Source: DASPXK01 sp035637315
Lineage (GTDB): Bacteria > Chloroflexota > UBA6077 > JACCZL01
Direction of reading: 5' to 3'
Assembly: GCA_035637315.1 (NCBI GenBank)
Contig: DASPXK010000380.1
Span: forward strand, 1 to 5,167
DNA: 5,167 nucleotides
Position 1 is the stretch's first letter. The number at the start of each line of letters is the position of its first letter. The notes beneath the pieces are model-generated. The model did not search any database. It worked only from the letters and a program-made list of their open reading frames with translations, and was not told the DNA's origin. Below, piece by piece: positions 1-5,167 of the stretch. Made by a program: the position numbers and the translations under genes.

Positions 1-186
1 CCCTGGGGGGGTCAGACCCGGACGCTTATCGGCGCGGCCATTCTGGCGGCGCTCGGCATCTACCTGCTCGTCGTGGACCAGGGGTTGGCCCTGTCGCTCG
101 TCCAGGGCAACCTGGCCTTCGATCAGAACTTGCTCCACGAGCTTCTCCACGACGGGCGCCACGCCCTGGGCGTACCCTGTCACTAA
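1..186 (+). CDS. cbtB: Cobalt transporter subunit CbtB, 5'-truncated
   Basis: Reading frame 1 is open from the first base to a TAA at 184-186 and encodes the last 61 residues of a protein that begins outside the window. It has one hydrophobic segment (about residues 9-25 of the fragment, LIGAAILAALGIYLLVV). A polar tail follows, HELLHDGRHALGVPCH, at residues 46-61. A single membrane helix followed by a C-terminal HELxHDxRHxxGxPCH tail is the hallmark of CbtB, a family of about 60-70 residues, so only a short N-terminus is missing. The His/Cys tail is the presumed Co(II) ligand set. CbtB is predicted to act with CbtA in the inner membrane for cobalt uptake. These genes are often under cobalamin riboswitch control, but any such element would lie upstream of the window. 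cbtA follows after 61 bp, which supports the call. Confidence 0.9.
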   Translation, partial: PWGGQTRTLIGAAILAALGIYLLVVDQGLALSLVQGNLAFDQNLLHELLHDGRHALGVPCH

Positions 187-187
187 G

Positions 188-255
188 CGACGTTCAACGT
201 TCCTGGTTCGACGTTCAACGTTGGGCTGCGGACGTCGAACGTGAACGTTGAACGT
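188..255. repeat. 21-bp-period repeat array with inverted copy between cbtB and cbtA
   Basis: The 14-mer CGACGTTCAACGTT occurs exactly at 188-201 and 209-222. A degenerate third copy of its 12-base core at 232-243 (ACGTCGAACGTG, 9 of 12 matches) keeps the same 21-bp step. The exact reverse complement of the core, AACGTTGAACGT, lies at 244-255, so 211-222 can pair with 244-255 as a 12-bp stem with a 21-nt loop. A competing 9-bp stem is possible between 206-214 and 232-240, sharing bases 211-214. The array fills almost the whole gap and covers the probable cbtA start codon. It could be an operator array on one helix face, an RNA hairpin affecting cbtA translation, or a dispersed extragenic repeat. 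The sequence shows the repeats but not their role. Confidence 0.85.
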
Positions 256-1012
256 TAGTCTGCGCCTCGGCACCGCGCTTAAGGCGGCGGTGCTGGGCGG
301 GGTTCTGGCCGCGCTGGTCGCAACGGCCTGGCATGAGGTCGTTACCGAGCCATTGGTCGATCAGGCCATTCAGCTCGAAGAGGCGCGCCACGGCGGCGAG
401 GCCGAGGCGCCCGTCGTGAGTCGGCGGACCCAGCGCTTCGGCTTGGGTCTGGCGCTAGTCTTGTACGGTGCGAGCTGGGGTTTGGCGCTAGGTGGTGTCT
501 TCGCCCTGGCGCAGCGCTGGCTGCCGGGCGGCTCGCCGGGACGGCGCGCCGTCGCGCTGGCACTGGCCGCATCCTGGGGATTGGCGCTGCTACCGTTCCT
601 CAAGTACCCGGCCAACCCTCCAGGCGTCGGCGACCCGGAGACGATCGGGATGCGCCAGGCACTGTATTTCGCCCTGCTGGGGCTTGGCTCCCTGGGCGCC
701 CCGGCTGCCCTTGCTGTGGGCAACGGCCTCTCGGCGCGCGTGCGTCCAGGTTGGATCGCTGGCGCGGCCTGGCCGATCGCCATCGCCGGATACCTCGTCT
801 ACTGCGGCGTCATCTACGTCGCCTTGCCACCCAACCCGGACCCGACGCCAATCCCCATTGAGCTGCTGAACGGTTTTCGTTTGCGCTCCGGGCTGGGGCT
901 CCTCATCTTCTGGGCGGTCTTCGCGGCCGCGTTCGGCTACCTGGCCCGGCGCTGGAGCGAGCCTCAGGCTAGCGCTCTCGCAGAGGGAGGGGGGTTACGC
1001 CCCACGCGCTGA
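248..1012 (+). CDS. cbtA: Cobalt transporter subunit CbtA
   Basis: This is a 254-residue polytopic membrane protein, the normal size for CbtA. Six hydrophobic segments can be seen at about residues 12-28, 65-87, 100-118, 139-157, 170-192 and 214-233. Family signatures are the first helix followed by WHEVVTEPL (28-36), a charged loop (about 43-63), the motif FLKYPANPPGVGDPETI (117-133) with a following Arg and Tyr, and the proline-rich loop ALPPNPDPTPIP (192-203). It is predicted to form a cobalt uptake system with CbtB, encoded 61 bp upstream. The start is uncertain. An in-frame TGA lies at 242-244, and the first possible start is TTG at 248, which lies inside the repeat array and has no Shine-Dalgarno sequence. 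The next GTG (290) falls inside helix 1, so TTG 248 is preferred. Function in the family rests on genomic association rather than extensive biochemistry. Confidence 0.88.
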   Translation: MNVSLRLGTALKAAVLGGVLAALVATAWHEVVTEPLVDQAIQLEEARHGGEAEAPVVSRRTQRFGLGLALVLYGASWGLALGGVFALAQRWLPGGSPGRRAVALALAASWGLALLPFLKYPANPPGVGDPETIGMRQALYFALLGLGSLGAPAALAVGNGLSARVRPGWIAGAAWPIAIAGYLVYCGVIYVALPPNPDPTPIPIELLNGFRLRSGLGLLIFWAVFAAAFGYLARRWSEPQASALAEGGGLRPTR

Positions 1013-1086
1013 CCAGCGCCGGGCGCCTGGCCCAGCGCGCGTAGCGCTGTTGTGATATACCCTCTGGACGCCGCGACGTCTCGACC

Positions 1087-1090
1087 GGAG
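1087..1090 (+). promoter_or_regulatory. Ribosome binding site deciding the CoA-transferase start
   Basis: GGAG stands 6 nt before ATG 1097. The frame is also open upstream to a GTG at 1052, but that codon has no comparable site, and the 15 extra residues do not resemble the family N-terminus. The conserved IRVVDL strand begins six residues into the ATG-started protein. Confidence 0.65.
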
Positions 1091-1096
1091 AGCACG

Positions 1097-2260
1097 ATGC
1101 CCTTGTCGCACATCCGCGTGGTCGATCTTTGCCGAGCCAGGGCCGGGCCGACGTGTGTCCGCCAGCTCAGCGAGATGGGCGCCCAGGTCATCAAGGTTGA
1201 GGCGCCGGGCGAGGAAGACGACGACGTTGGGGGGCGGCACGCATTCGACTTTCAGAACGTGCATCCGAACAAACGCAGCATCACGCTCAATCTCAAGACC
1301 GAGGCTGGCAAAGAGGTCCTGCGGCGGATGGTGGCCCAAGCCGACGTGCTGGCCGAGAACTATCGCCCGGACGTCAAGCACCGGCTTGGTGTCGATTACG
1401 AGGCCATGAGCGCGGTCAATCCTCGGCTCGTGTACGTGAGCATCTCCGGGTTCGGGCAGGAAGGGCCATACCGCGATCGGGCCGGCCTGGACCAGATCGC
1501 TCAGGGGCTGTCGGGCTTCATGACCGTCAACGGCTTCCCCGGCCAGGGGCCGTTGCGAGCTGGGCTGCCCGTGGCGGACCTGACAGCCGGCTTCATGGCG
1601 GCGTACGGGGTCGTGGTAGCCCTTCTCGAGCGCGAGCGGTCTGGCAAGGGGCAGTGGGTCCACACCTCGCTGCTCCAGGCGATGATTCGGCTCATGGACC
1701 TTCAGGCTGCCCGCTGGTTGATCGGCGGCGAGGTTCCAGGCCAGGCCGGCAACTACCACCCGGTGGGCGTGCCGACCGGCGTATACCGGTGCAGGGACGG
1801 CAGCATCATCATCCAGGCCGCCAGCAACCGCCTGTACCAGCGAATGTGCCGCGCCCTGGAAGCCGAGGAGCTGATCGAGGACCCGCGCTTCGCGCACTCG
1901 GCGGACCGGCGGCGGCGGCGCGAAGAGCTGACGGAAGAGATCGAGCGCCGCCTGGCGCGCCGTGATATGGCCGACTGGCAAGTCCGTCTCAACGAGGCCG
2001 GCGTGCCGGCCGGGCCAATCCTGGACGTCAAAGAGTGCTTCGAGGACTCACAGGTCCGCACGCTGCCCGTTGCGCGTTCCGTAGAGCATCCCATCCTGGG
2101 GCGGCTCACCCTCATCGGACACGGCGTCAACCTGGAACGAACGCCGCCCTCGATTCGCTCGGCGGCGCCTGAGCGCGGCGAGCACAGCGACGAAATCCTG
2201 CGCGAGCTGGACTACAACGACACCGAGATCGAGGCCCTTCGGGAAGCCGGAGCCGTATAG
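1097..2260 (+). CDS. CaiB/BaiF family (class III) CoA-transferase homologue with atypical active site
   Basis: The 387-residue protein has the usual length of family III CoA transferases, which move CoA between acyl-CoA donors and carboxylic acids in the cytoplasm. Landmarks in order: IRVVDL (6-11), MGAQVIKVEAPG (27-38), NKRSITLNL (58-66), GFGQEGPYRDRAGLDQIAQG (from 118), GKGQWVHTSLLQA (about 183-195), GNYHPVGVPTGVY (from 218) and AGVPAGPI (301-308). Aligning GKGQWVHTSLLQA with the GRGQ-VAVAMQDA region of formyl-CoA transferase puts Gln194 at the catalytic Asp169. This subgroup would therefore lack the aspartyl nucleophile. It is not a methylacyl-CoA racemase either: the racemase His in AGHD is Leu131 here. 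I recall similar LLQA-type proteins, so Gln may be normal for a subfamily. It is followed by two crotonase genes on the same strand after a 97-bp gap containing an inverted repeat. Family assignment is secure; substrate and activity are not. Confidence 0.9.
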   Translation: MPLSHIRVVDLCRARAGPTCVRQLSEMGAQVIKVEAPGEEDDDVGGRHAFDFQNVHPNKRSITLNLKTEAGKEVLRRMVAQADVLAENYRPDVKHRLGVDYEAMSAVNPRLVYVSISGFGQEGPYRDRAGLDQIAQGLSGFMTVNGFPGQGPLRAGLPVADLTAGFMAAYGVVVALLERERSGKGQWVHTSLLQAMIRLMDLQAARWLIGGEVPGQAGNYHPVGVPTGVYRCRDGSIIIQAASNRLYQRMCRALEAEELIEDPRFAHSADRRRRREELTEEIERRLARRDMADWQVRLNEAGVPAGPILDVKECFEDSQVRTLPVARSVEHPILGRLTLIGHGVNLERTPPSIRSAAPERGEHSDEILRELDYNDTEIEALREAGAV

Positions 2261-2262
2261 AG

Positions 2263-2338
2263 ACACCAAGACACCAAGAGGAGAAGGGAGAGACCGAGCA
2301 ACGTAGCGAACCAACTTGGTGTCTTGGTGCCTTGGTGG
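2263..2338. repeat. Inverted repeat built from CACCAAGA units, between CoA transferase and first crotonase
   Basis: The left arm CACCAAGACACCAAG (2264-2278) is itself two tandem copies of a 7-8-base unit. It is exactly complementary to CTTGGTGTCTTGGTG at 2315-2329, with a 36-nt spacer. A further imperfect unit, CCTTGGTGG, follows at 2330-2338. The element begins two bases after the upstream stop codon and ends 19 bases before the next start. A 15-bp stem in the transcript could act as a processing, stability or attenuation element. There is no T-tract after the right arm, so it is not a classical intrinsic terminator. The tandem-unit structure looks like a dispersed extragenic repeat. In-frame extension of the downstream gene into this arm (TTG 2316) would translate the repeat and is not believed. 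Confidence 0.85.
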
Positions 2339-2357
2339 TGAGCCGGATCAGAGACCC

Positions 2358-3134
2358 ATGACAGAAGAAACGCTGTTCGAGCAGGACGGGCCGGTTGGGT
2401 GGCTGACATTCAACCGCCCCGAGGCTCGCAACTCGATGACGTGGGGGATGTACGAGGCGCTTCGCGAGACGTGCGAGCGAGTCGACGAAGACCCCGCGAT
2501 GCGAGTGGTGGTCCTGCGAGGGGCCGGCGACAAGGCGTTCGCAAGCGGCACGGACATCCGCCAGTTTCTCGATTTCAAGACCCGCGAGGATGCTCTCGCC
2601 TACGAGGACCGGCTCGACCGCTCGATCGGTCGGCTGGCCGCGATGCAAAAGCCGGCCATAGCGATGGTCCAGGGCGACGCCGTCGGCGGGGGCCTGTTTC
2701 TAGCGCTGTCCTGCGACATCCGGATCGCGGCCGAGCACACCCGCTACGGCGTCCCGGTCGCCCGCACGCTGGGCAACTTCCCGGCCCCCGCCAACTTCTC
2801 GCGCCTGGTCGCCGCGATCGGCCCGGTGCGGGCCCGAAACCTGGTCCTCACCGCCCGCCTGATGGACGCCCAGGAGGCCCAGGCCGTCGGCCTGGTGGAC
2901 GAAGTCCTGCCCGCTGATAGGCTGGAGGAACGGGTCCGCGAGCTGGCCCAGCGCATCGCGGGCCTCGCTCCGCTCACGCTGAGCACCATCAAGGAGGCCG
3001 CCCGCCGCGTGGCCGAGCCGTTCGCGCTGCGCGATGCCGAGGAGCTGCTGCTGACGTGTTATCTGAGCCAGGATTTCCAGGAAGGGGTGCGCGCCTTCCT
3101 CGAGAAGCGAACGCCAAACTGGAAGGGCGTGTAG
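2358..3134 (+). CDS. Crotonase-superfamily protein lacking both hydratase glutamates (first paralogue)
   Basis: The 258-residue protein has the crotonase fold and family length. Visible features are the N-terminal VGWLTFNRPEARNSM strand-turn (13-27), the first oxyanion-hole region AFASGTDI (60-67), the second AMVQGDAVGGGL (102-113), CDIRIAAE (119-126), and the C-terminal FLEKRTPNWKG (247-257). Aligned with rat mitochondrial enoyl-CoA hydratase through GGG..LA..CDI, Glu144 corresponds to Phe114 and Glu164 to Val134 (YGVPVARTLGN in place of FGQPEILLG). The 20-residue spacing is preserved. CoA-thioester binding and enolate stabilisation are therefore expected, but classical syn-hydration is not. 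I recall crotonase homologues with a PIARTLGN motif, so this is likely a subfamily trait. ATG 2358 gives the expected N-terminus, but its Shine-Dalgarno is weak (AGAGA at 2350-2354). The next crotonase starts 9 bp downstream. The substrate is unknown; isomerase, lyase or thioesterase chemistry are alternatives. Confidence 0.88.
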   Translation: MTEETLFEQDGPVGWLTFNRPEARNSMTWGMYEALRETCERVDEDPAMRVVVLRGAGDKAFASGTDIRQFLDFKTREDALAYEDRLDRSIGRLAAMQKPAIAMVQGDAVGGGLFLALSCDIRIAAEHTRYGVPVARTLGNFPAPANFSRLVAAIGPVRARNLVLTARLMDAQEAQAVGLVDEVLPADRLEERVRELAQRIAGLAPLTLSTIKEAARRVAEPFALRDAEELLLTCYLSQDFQEGVRAFLEKRTPNWKGV

Positions 3135-3137
3135 GAG
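3134..3137 (+). promoter_or_regulatory. Ribosome binding site overlapping the upstream stop codon
   Basis: GGAG begins on the last base of the first crotonase's TAG stop (3132-3134) and lies 6 nt before ATG 3144. This fixes the second crotonase start and predicts translational coupling of the two crotonases, consistent with production in matched amounts. Confidence 0.7.
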
Positions 3138-3143
3138 CATCCG

Positions 3144-3896
3144 ATGGACTTCGTCAGAACTGAGCGGCGAGGCGCCGTGGGGGTGGCGTACCTGAACCGG
3201 CCAGCCAAGCTGAACGCCATCAGCGCGCAGCTTGCCGACGAGCTGATCCAGGTCATCGACGAGTACGAGGCCGACGACGAGGTCCGCGCGATCGTTCTTG
3301 CCGGCGCCGGGAATCGCGCGTTCTCTTCTGGCGCAGATATGACCGAGCAGGTAGACCGATTCGGAGCCGCGGCCAGGCGACCGCCCAGTCCGCCGCTCGC
3401 GAAGCGAGTCCGCGAATGTCGAAAACCAGTTCTGGCGGCCATTCGCGGCTATTGCTACGGCGGCGCCGCGATCCTGGCGATCAACTGCGACATCCGCGTC
3501 TGCGGCGACGATGCGAAGTTCCGCTTCGTGGGCGCCTCCTATGGCCTGGCGCCGGGTGGGGCGATGCTGCCCCGCATCGTGGGCGAGGCGAAGGCCAAAG
3601 AGCTGCTCTTCACCACCGACGTCGTCGACGCCGCGGAGGCGCTCTGGATCGGGCTCGCCAACCACGTGGTCCCGGCTGCGGCGGTGATCGACCACACGGT
3701 GGCGATGGCCGAGCGGATAGCCGCCAACTCGCCGCGAGCGGTCATGGCGCTGAAGCAGATCGTCAACGCCGCGCTGCCGGTAGACGAGGCCCTGGCGCGC
3801 GAGAGCGACACCACGCGTGAGCTGATGGCCCGCGAAGAGACCGCCAGCCGTTTCCGAGCCGCCGCCGATCGGGTCGTTGGCGCACGGCAGTCCTGA
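3144..3896 (+). CDS. Crotonase-superfamily protein lacking both hydratase glutamates (second paralogue)
   Basis: The 250-residue crotonase-fold protein diverges clearly from its neighbour. Motifs are VGVAYLNRPAKLNAIS (12-27), the first oxyanion-hole region AFSSGADM (59-66, amide of Ala64), the second GYCYGGAAILAINCDIRV (102-119, amide of Gly107), GLAPGGAMLPRIVG (134-147) and GLANHVVP (170-177). Superposed on rat enoyl-CoA hydratase, Glu144 becomes Ile110 and Glu164 becomes Gly130, with the 20-residue spacing kept. The oxyanion hole appears intact while both hydratase acid/base residues are absent. The C-terminus ends EETASRFRAAADRVVGARQS and lacks the FLEKR-P ending seen in the first paralogue, suggesting a different trimer or C-terminal arrangement. 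The start ATG 3144 is set by a good Shine-Dalgarno 9 bp after the upstream gene, so the two genes are almost certainly co-transcribed. It may form a hetero-oligomer with its neighbour or catalyse the next step; the substrate is not recognisable. Confidence 0.87.
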   Translation: MDFVRTERRGAVGVAYLNRPAKLNAISAQLADELIQVIDEYEADDEVRAIVLAGAGNRAFSSGADMTEQVDRFGAAARRPPSPPLAKRVRECRKPVLAAIRGYCYGGAAILAINCDIRVCGDDAKFRFVGASYGLAPGGAMLPRIVGEAKAKELLFTTDVVDAAEALWIGLANHVVPAAAVIDHTVAMAERIAANSPRAVMALKQIVNAALPVDEALARESDTTRELMAREETASRFRAAADRVVGARQS

Positions 3897-3965
3897 GCGG
3901 CATTTTTTCACCAGACTTTCAGTTCAGCATTGCGACGCGGCGGCTACACTACCGCAGCGATCGTG

Positions 3966-5167
3966 ATGGGAAGGGCAATCGCGCGTCCCTGGCCGGCGCG
4001 GTGGCCGACCGGGCTGGCCGTACGTCTCGGCGCTCTGAGCCGTCTGGACGCGCTGGCACTGGCGGCCGTCTGCGTGCCGGCCGCGATGGTGCGTCTGCCG
4101 AACCTGGCGGCGATCCCGGTCTTCACCGACGAGGCCGAGGAGATCGGGCTGGGCCTCGCCATCCTGCGCGACGGTTTGCGGCCGCTCACCGACGTCGACC
4201 CCTACATCGGCCCACTCTGGAATTACCTGCTGGCGGGCGTTTTCTGGCTGGTCAGCCCAAGCCTGGTTGTGCCGCGGGTCTTGATGCTGGTGGCGGGAAC
4301 CGTGACGGTGGGCTTCGCGTACGCATTAGGGCGGACGCTGCATGGTCGCGCGGTCGGCGCGCTCGGGGCAGCCCTGCTGGCAGCTTCGCCCGTCCACATC
4401 GGCGTGAACAGCCACGTGGCCTGGTCGAACTGCTTGACGCCACTGTTCACCACCCCGGCGCTCTGGCTGACGGCGCTCGCCGTACGCGACGCGCGGCCGA
4501 GGCTCTTGGCGCCCGCCGGGCTGCTGTTCGGCCTGGCGTTGCACACTCATCCCAGCAGCGCGCCCATCCTAGCCGGCGCGGCGCTGGCAGTGACGGCGAC
4601 GAGCGGCTGGATGCTGCGCGGCCGGTGGCCCTACGTCGCCACGCTGGCAGGCGTGGCGATGAACGCCAACCTGGTCGTCTACAACCTCCTGAGCGGGGGC
4701 CGCTCGTTCACCTATGCGCAGGAAATCCAGCAAGACTACGTTAGAGAGGTCGGCCGCAGCGTCGGCTACGCCGAGCGATTCGGGGACTTGATCGTGGGCC
4801 TGCTGCGAGCGCTCGGAGGGGCTGTCGATACCCGAGCGGGAGTGACCCAGTACCTGCGCGATCCGCTGGTGCTCGCGGCGGCCGCGCTGACGCTGGCGGG
4901 GCTCGTCCTAGCCATCAGGAAAAGGACCTGGCTTCCGATCGTGGTTTTCGCGGCAACCATCCTTCTGTTGCCGCTGGCGAACCCGAAGTATGAGCCGATC
5001 TTGAACGGCCGATACCTGGCGCCGATCCTGCCGCTGGTCCTACTGTGGATCGGCCTGGCCCTGGCGAGCCTGGCCGGACCTGCGCGGGGTGCTCACCCCC
5101 TTGCCCTGCGAAGCGCACTTGTTCCCTCCCCCAAGCTTGGGGGAGGGAACAAGTGCGCTTCGCAGGG
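3966..5167 (+). CDS. GT-C fold membrane glycosyltransferase (GT39/ArnT-like), 3'-incomplete
   Basis: The frame is open from ATG 3966 to the end of the window (400 codons, no stop). A short basic N-terminus leads into helix 1 (about 28-45). The first periplasmic loop carries FTDEAEEI (53-60, Asp55-Glu56) and DVDPYIGPLWNYLLAG (76-91). This layout matches GT-C enzymes of the PMT/ArnT type, where the acidic pair binds metal or acts as base and the substrate is a polyprenyl-phosphate sugar. Many hydrophobic segments follow, then GRYLAPILPL (348-357), typical of the last part of the membrane domain. Residues from about 380 on are encoded by the terminal palindrome and are unlikely to be native. The 69-bp gap from the crotonase holds a TTTTTT run (3903-3908) without a convincing stem and only a weak -10-like TACACT (3945-3950). 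There is no clear Shine-Dalgarno. It is probably a separate cell-envelope function; acceptor and sugar are unknown. Confidence 0.8.
   Translation, partial: MGRAIARPWPARWPTGLAVRLGALSRLDALALAAVCVPAAMVRLPNLAAIPVFTDEAEEIGLGLAILRDGLRPLTDVDPYIGPLWNYLLAGVFWLVSPSLVVPRVLMLVAGTVTVGFAYALGRTLHGRAVGALGAALLAASPVHIGVNSHVAWSNCLTPLFTTPALWLTALAVRDARPRLLAPAGLLFGLALHTHPSSAPILAGAALAVTATSGWMLRGRWPYVATLAGVAMNANLVVYNLLSGGRSFTYAQEIQQDYVREVGRSVGYAERFGDLIVGLLRALGGAVDTRAGVTQYLRDPLVLAAAALTLAGLVLAIRKRTWLPIVVFAATILLLPLANPKYEPILNGRYLAPILPLVLLWIGLALASLAGPARGAHPLALRSALVPSPKLGGGNKCASQ
5104..5167. repeat. 64-bp perfect loopless palindrome at the window end
   Basis: Bases 5104-5135 are the exact reverse complement of 5136-5167, centred on the AAGCTT at 5133-5138. 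The core reads CTCCCCC-AAGCTT-GGGGGAG. The outer parts carry GCGAAGCGCACTTG and its complement. There is no loop and no mismatch, and the element reaches the final base, so its true length is unknown. It lies in the open reading frame of the glycosyltransferase. It is either a dispersed extragenic palindrome that ends or interrupts this gene, or a fold-back or assembly artefact at a contig end. Confidence 0.95.

Noticed and set aside
1..60. Cobalamin riboswitch for the cbt genes
   Set aside because: cbtB is already in frame from base 1, so any riboswitch would lie outside the window; no B12-box is seen inside it.
188..255. CRISPR array
   Set aside because: The units are only 12-14 bp with 7-9-bp gaps, one copy is inverted, and there are no spacers of CRISPR size.
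1033..1049. Small hairpin (6-bp stem CAGCGC/GCGCTG, 5-nt loop) after cbtA as a terminator
   Set aside because: The stem is short and no T-tract follows; such stems are frequent in GC-rich DNA.
1052..1061. GTGATATACC as a -10 promoter box before the CoA transferase
   Set aside because: There is only a partial -10 match, and no acceptable -35 at 16-18 bp.
995..1981. Long antisense open frame opposite the CoA transferase
   Set aside because: It mirrors a well-supported gene; GC-rich codons create long antisense frames, and its translation has no recognisable domain.
2700..3911. A 403-codon antisense open frame opposite both crotonases
   Set aside because: It spans two real genes whose motifs are clear on the + strand; the translation is Arg/Gly/Asp-rich low complexity typical of GC shadow frames.
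3897..3965. Terminator and promoter in the crotonase-glycosyltransferase gap
   Set aside because: The TTTTTT run lacks a preceding stable stem, and TACACT lacks a matching -35 box; nothing firm can be called.
4001..4744. A 247-codon + strand frame overlapping the glycosyltransferase
   Set aside because: Its translation is Arg/Gly/Ala-rich with no membrane or domain pattern, whereas the frame from ATG 3966 gives a coherent GT-C membrane protein.

Overview
The window is GC-rich, densely coding and entirely on the + strand. It looks like a fragment of an environmental or free-living bacterial genome. High GC, small extragenic repeat arrays in the intergenic gaps, a probable TTG start and crotonase/CoA-transferase gene content would fit Chloroflexota (Thermomicrobia-like or uncultured lineages) or another high-GC phylum. 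No marker gene is present, so the taxonomic guess is weak. Both ends cut genes, and the right end stops inside a perfect palindrome, so the window may be a complete short contig.

Layout. (1) 1-186: 3' part of cbtB, a small cobalt-transporter subunit with a C-terminal His/Cys metal-binding tail. (2) 188-255: a 21-bp-period repeat array with an inverted copy, running into the start of the next gene. (3) 248-1012: cbtA, the six-helix membrane partner of CbtB. (4) 1097-2260: a CaiB/BaiF (class III) CoA-transferase homologue. (5) 2263-2338: a second, unrelated inverted repeat. (6) 2358-3134 and 3144-3896: two tightly coupled, divergent crotonase-superfamily proteins. (7) 3966 to the window end: a GT-C fold (GT39/ArnT-like) polytopic membrane glycosyltransferase, open at the 3' end. 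(8) 5104-5167: a loopless 64-bp perfect palindrome inside that reading frame.

How the genes may work together. CbtB and CbtA form a predicted cobalt uptake system, usually linked to cobalamin supply. The next three genes look like an acyl-CoA cassette: CoA activation of an unknown carboxylic acid, then two crotonase-fold steps. By motif alignment, the CoA transferase has Gln where characterised class III enzymes have the catalytic Asp. Both crotonases lack both catalytic Glu residues of classical enoyl-CoA hydratase. The cassette therefore should not be annotated as ordinary CoA transfer plus hydration; its substrate and chemistry cannot be read from the sequence. The glycosyltransferase is probably unrelated to it.

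The most noteworthy signals are the coincident loss of canonical catalytic residues in three adjacent genes, and three different repeat or palindrome elements at three positions in 5 kb.
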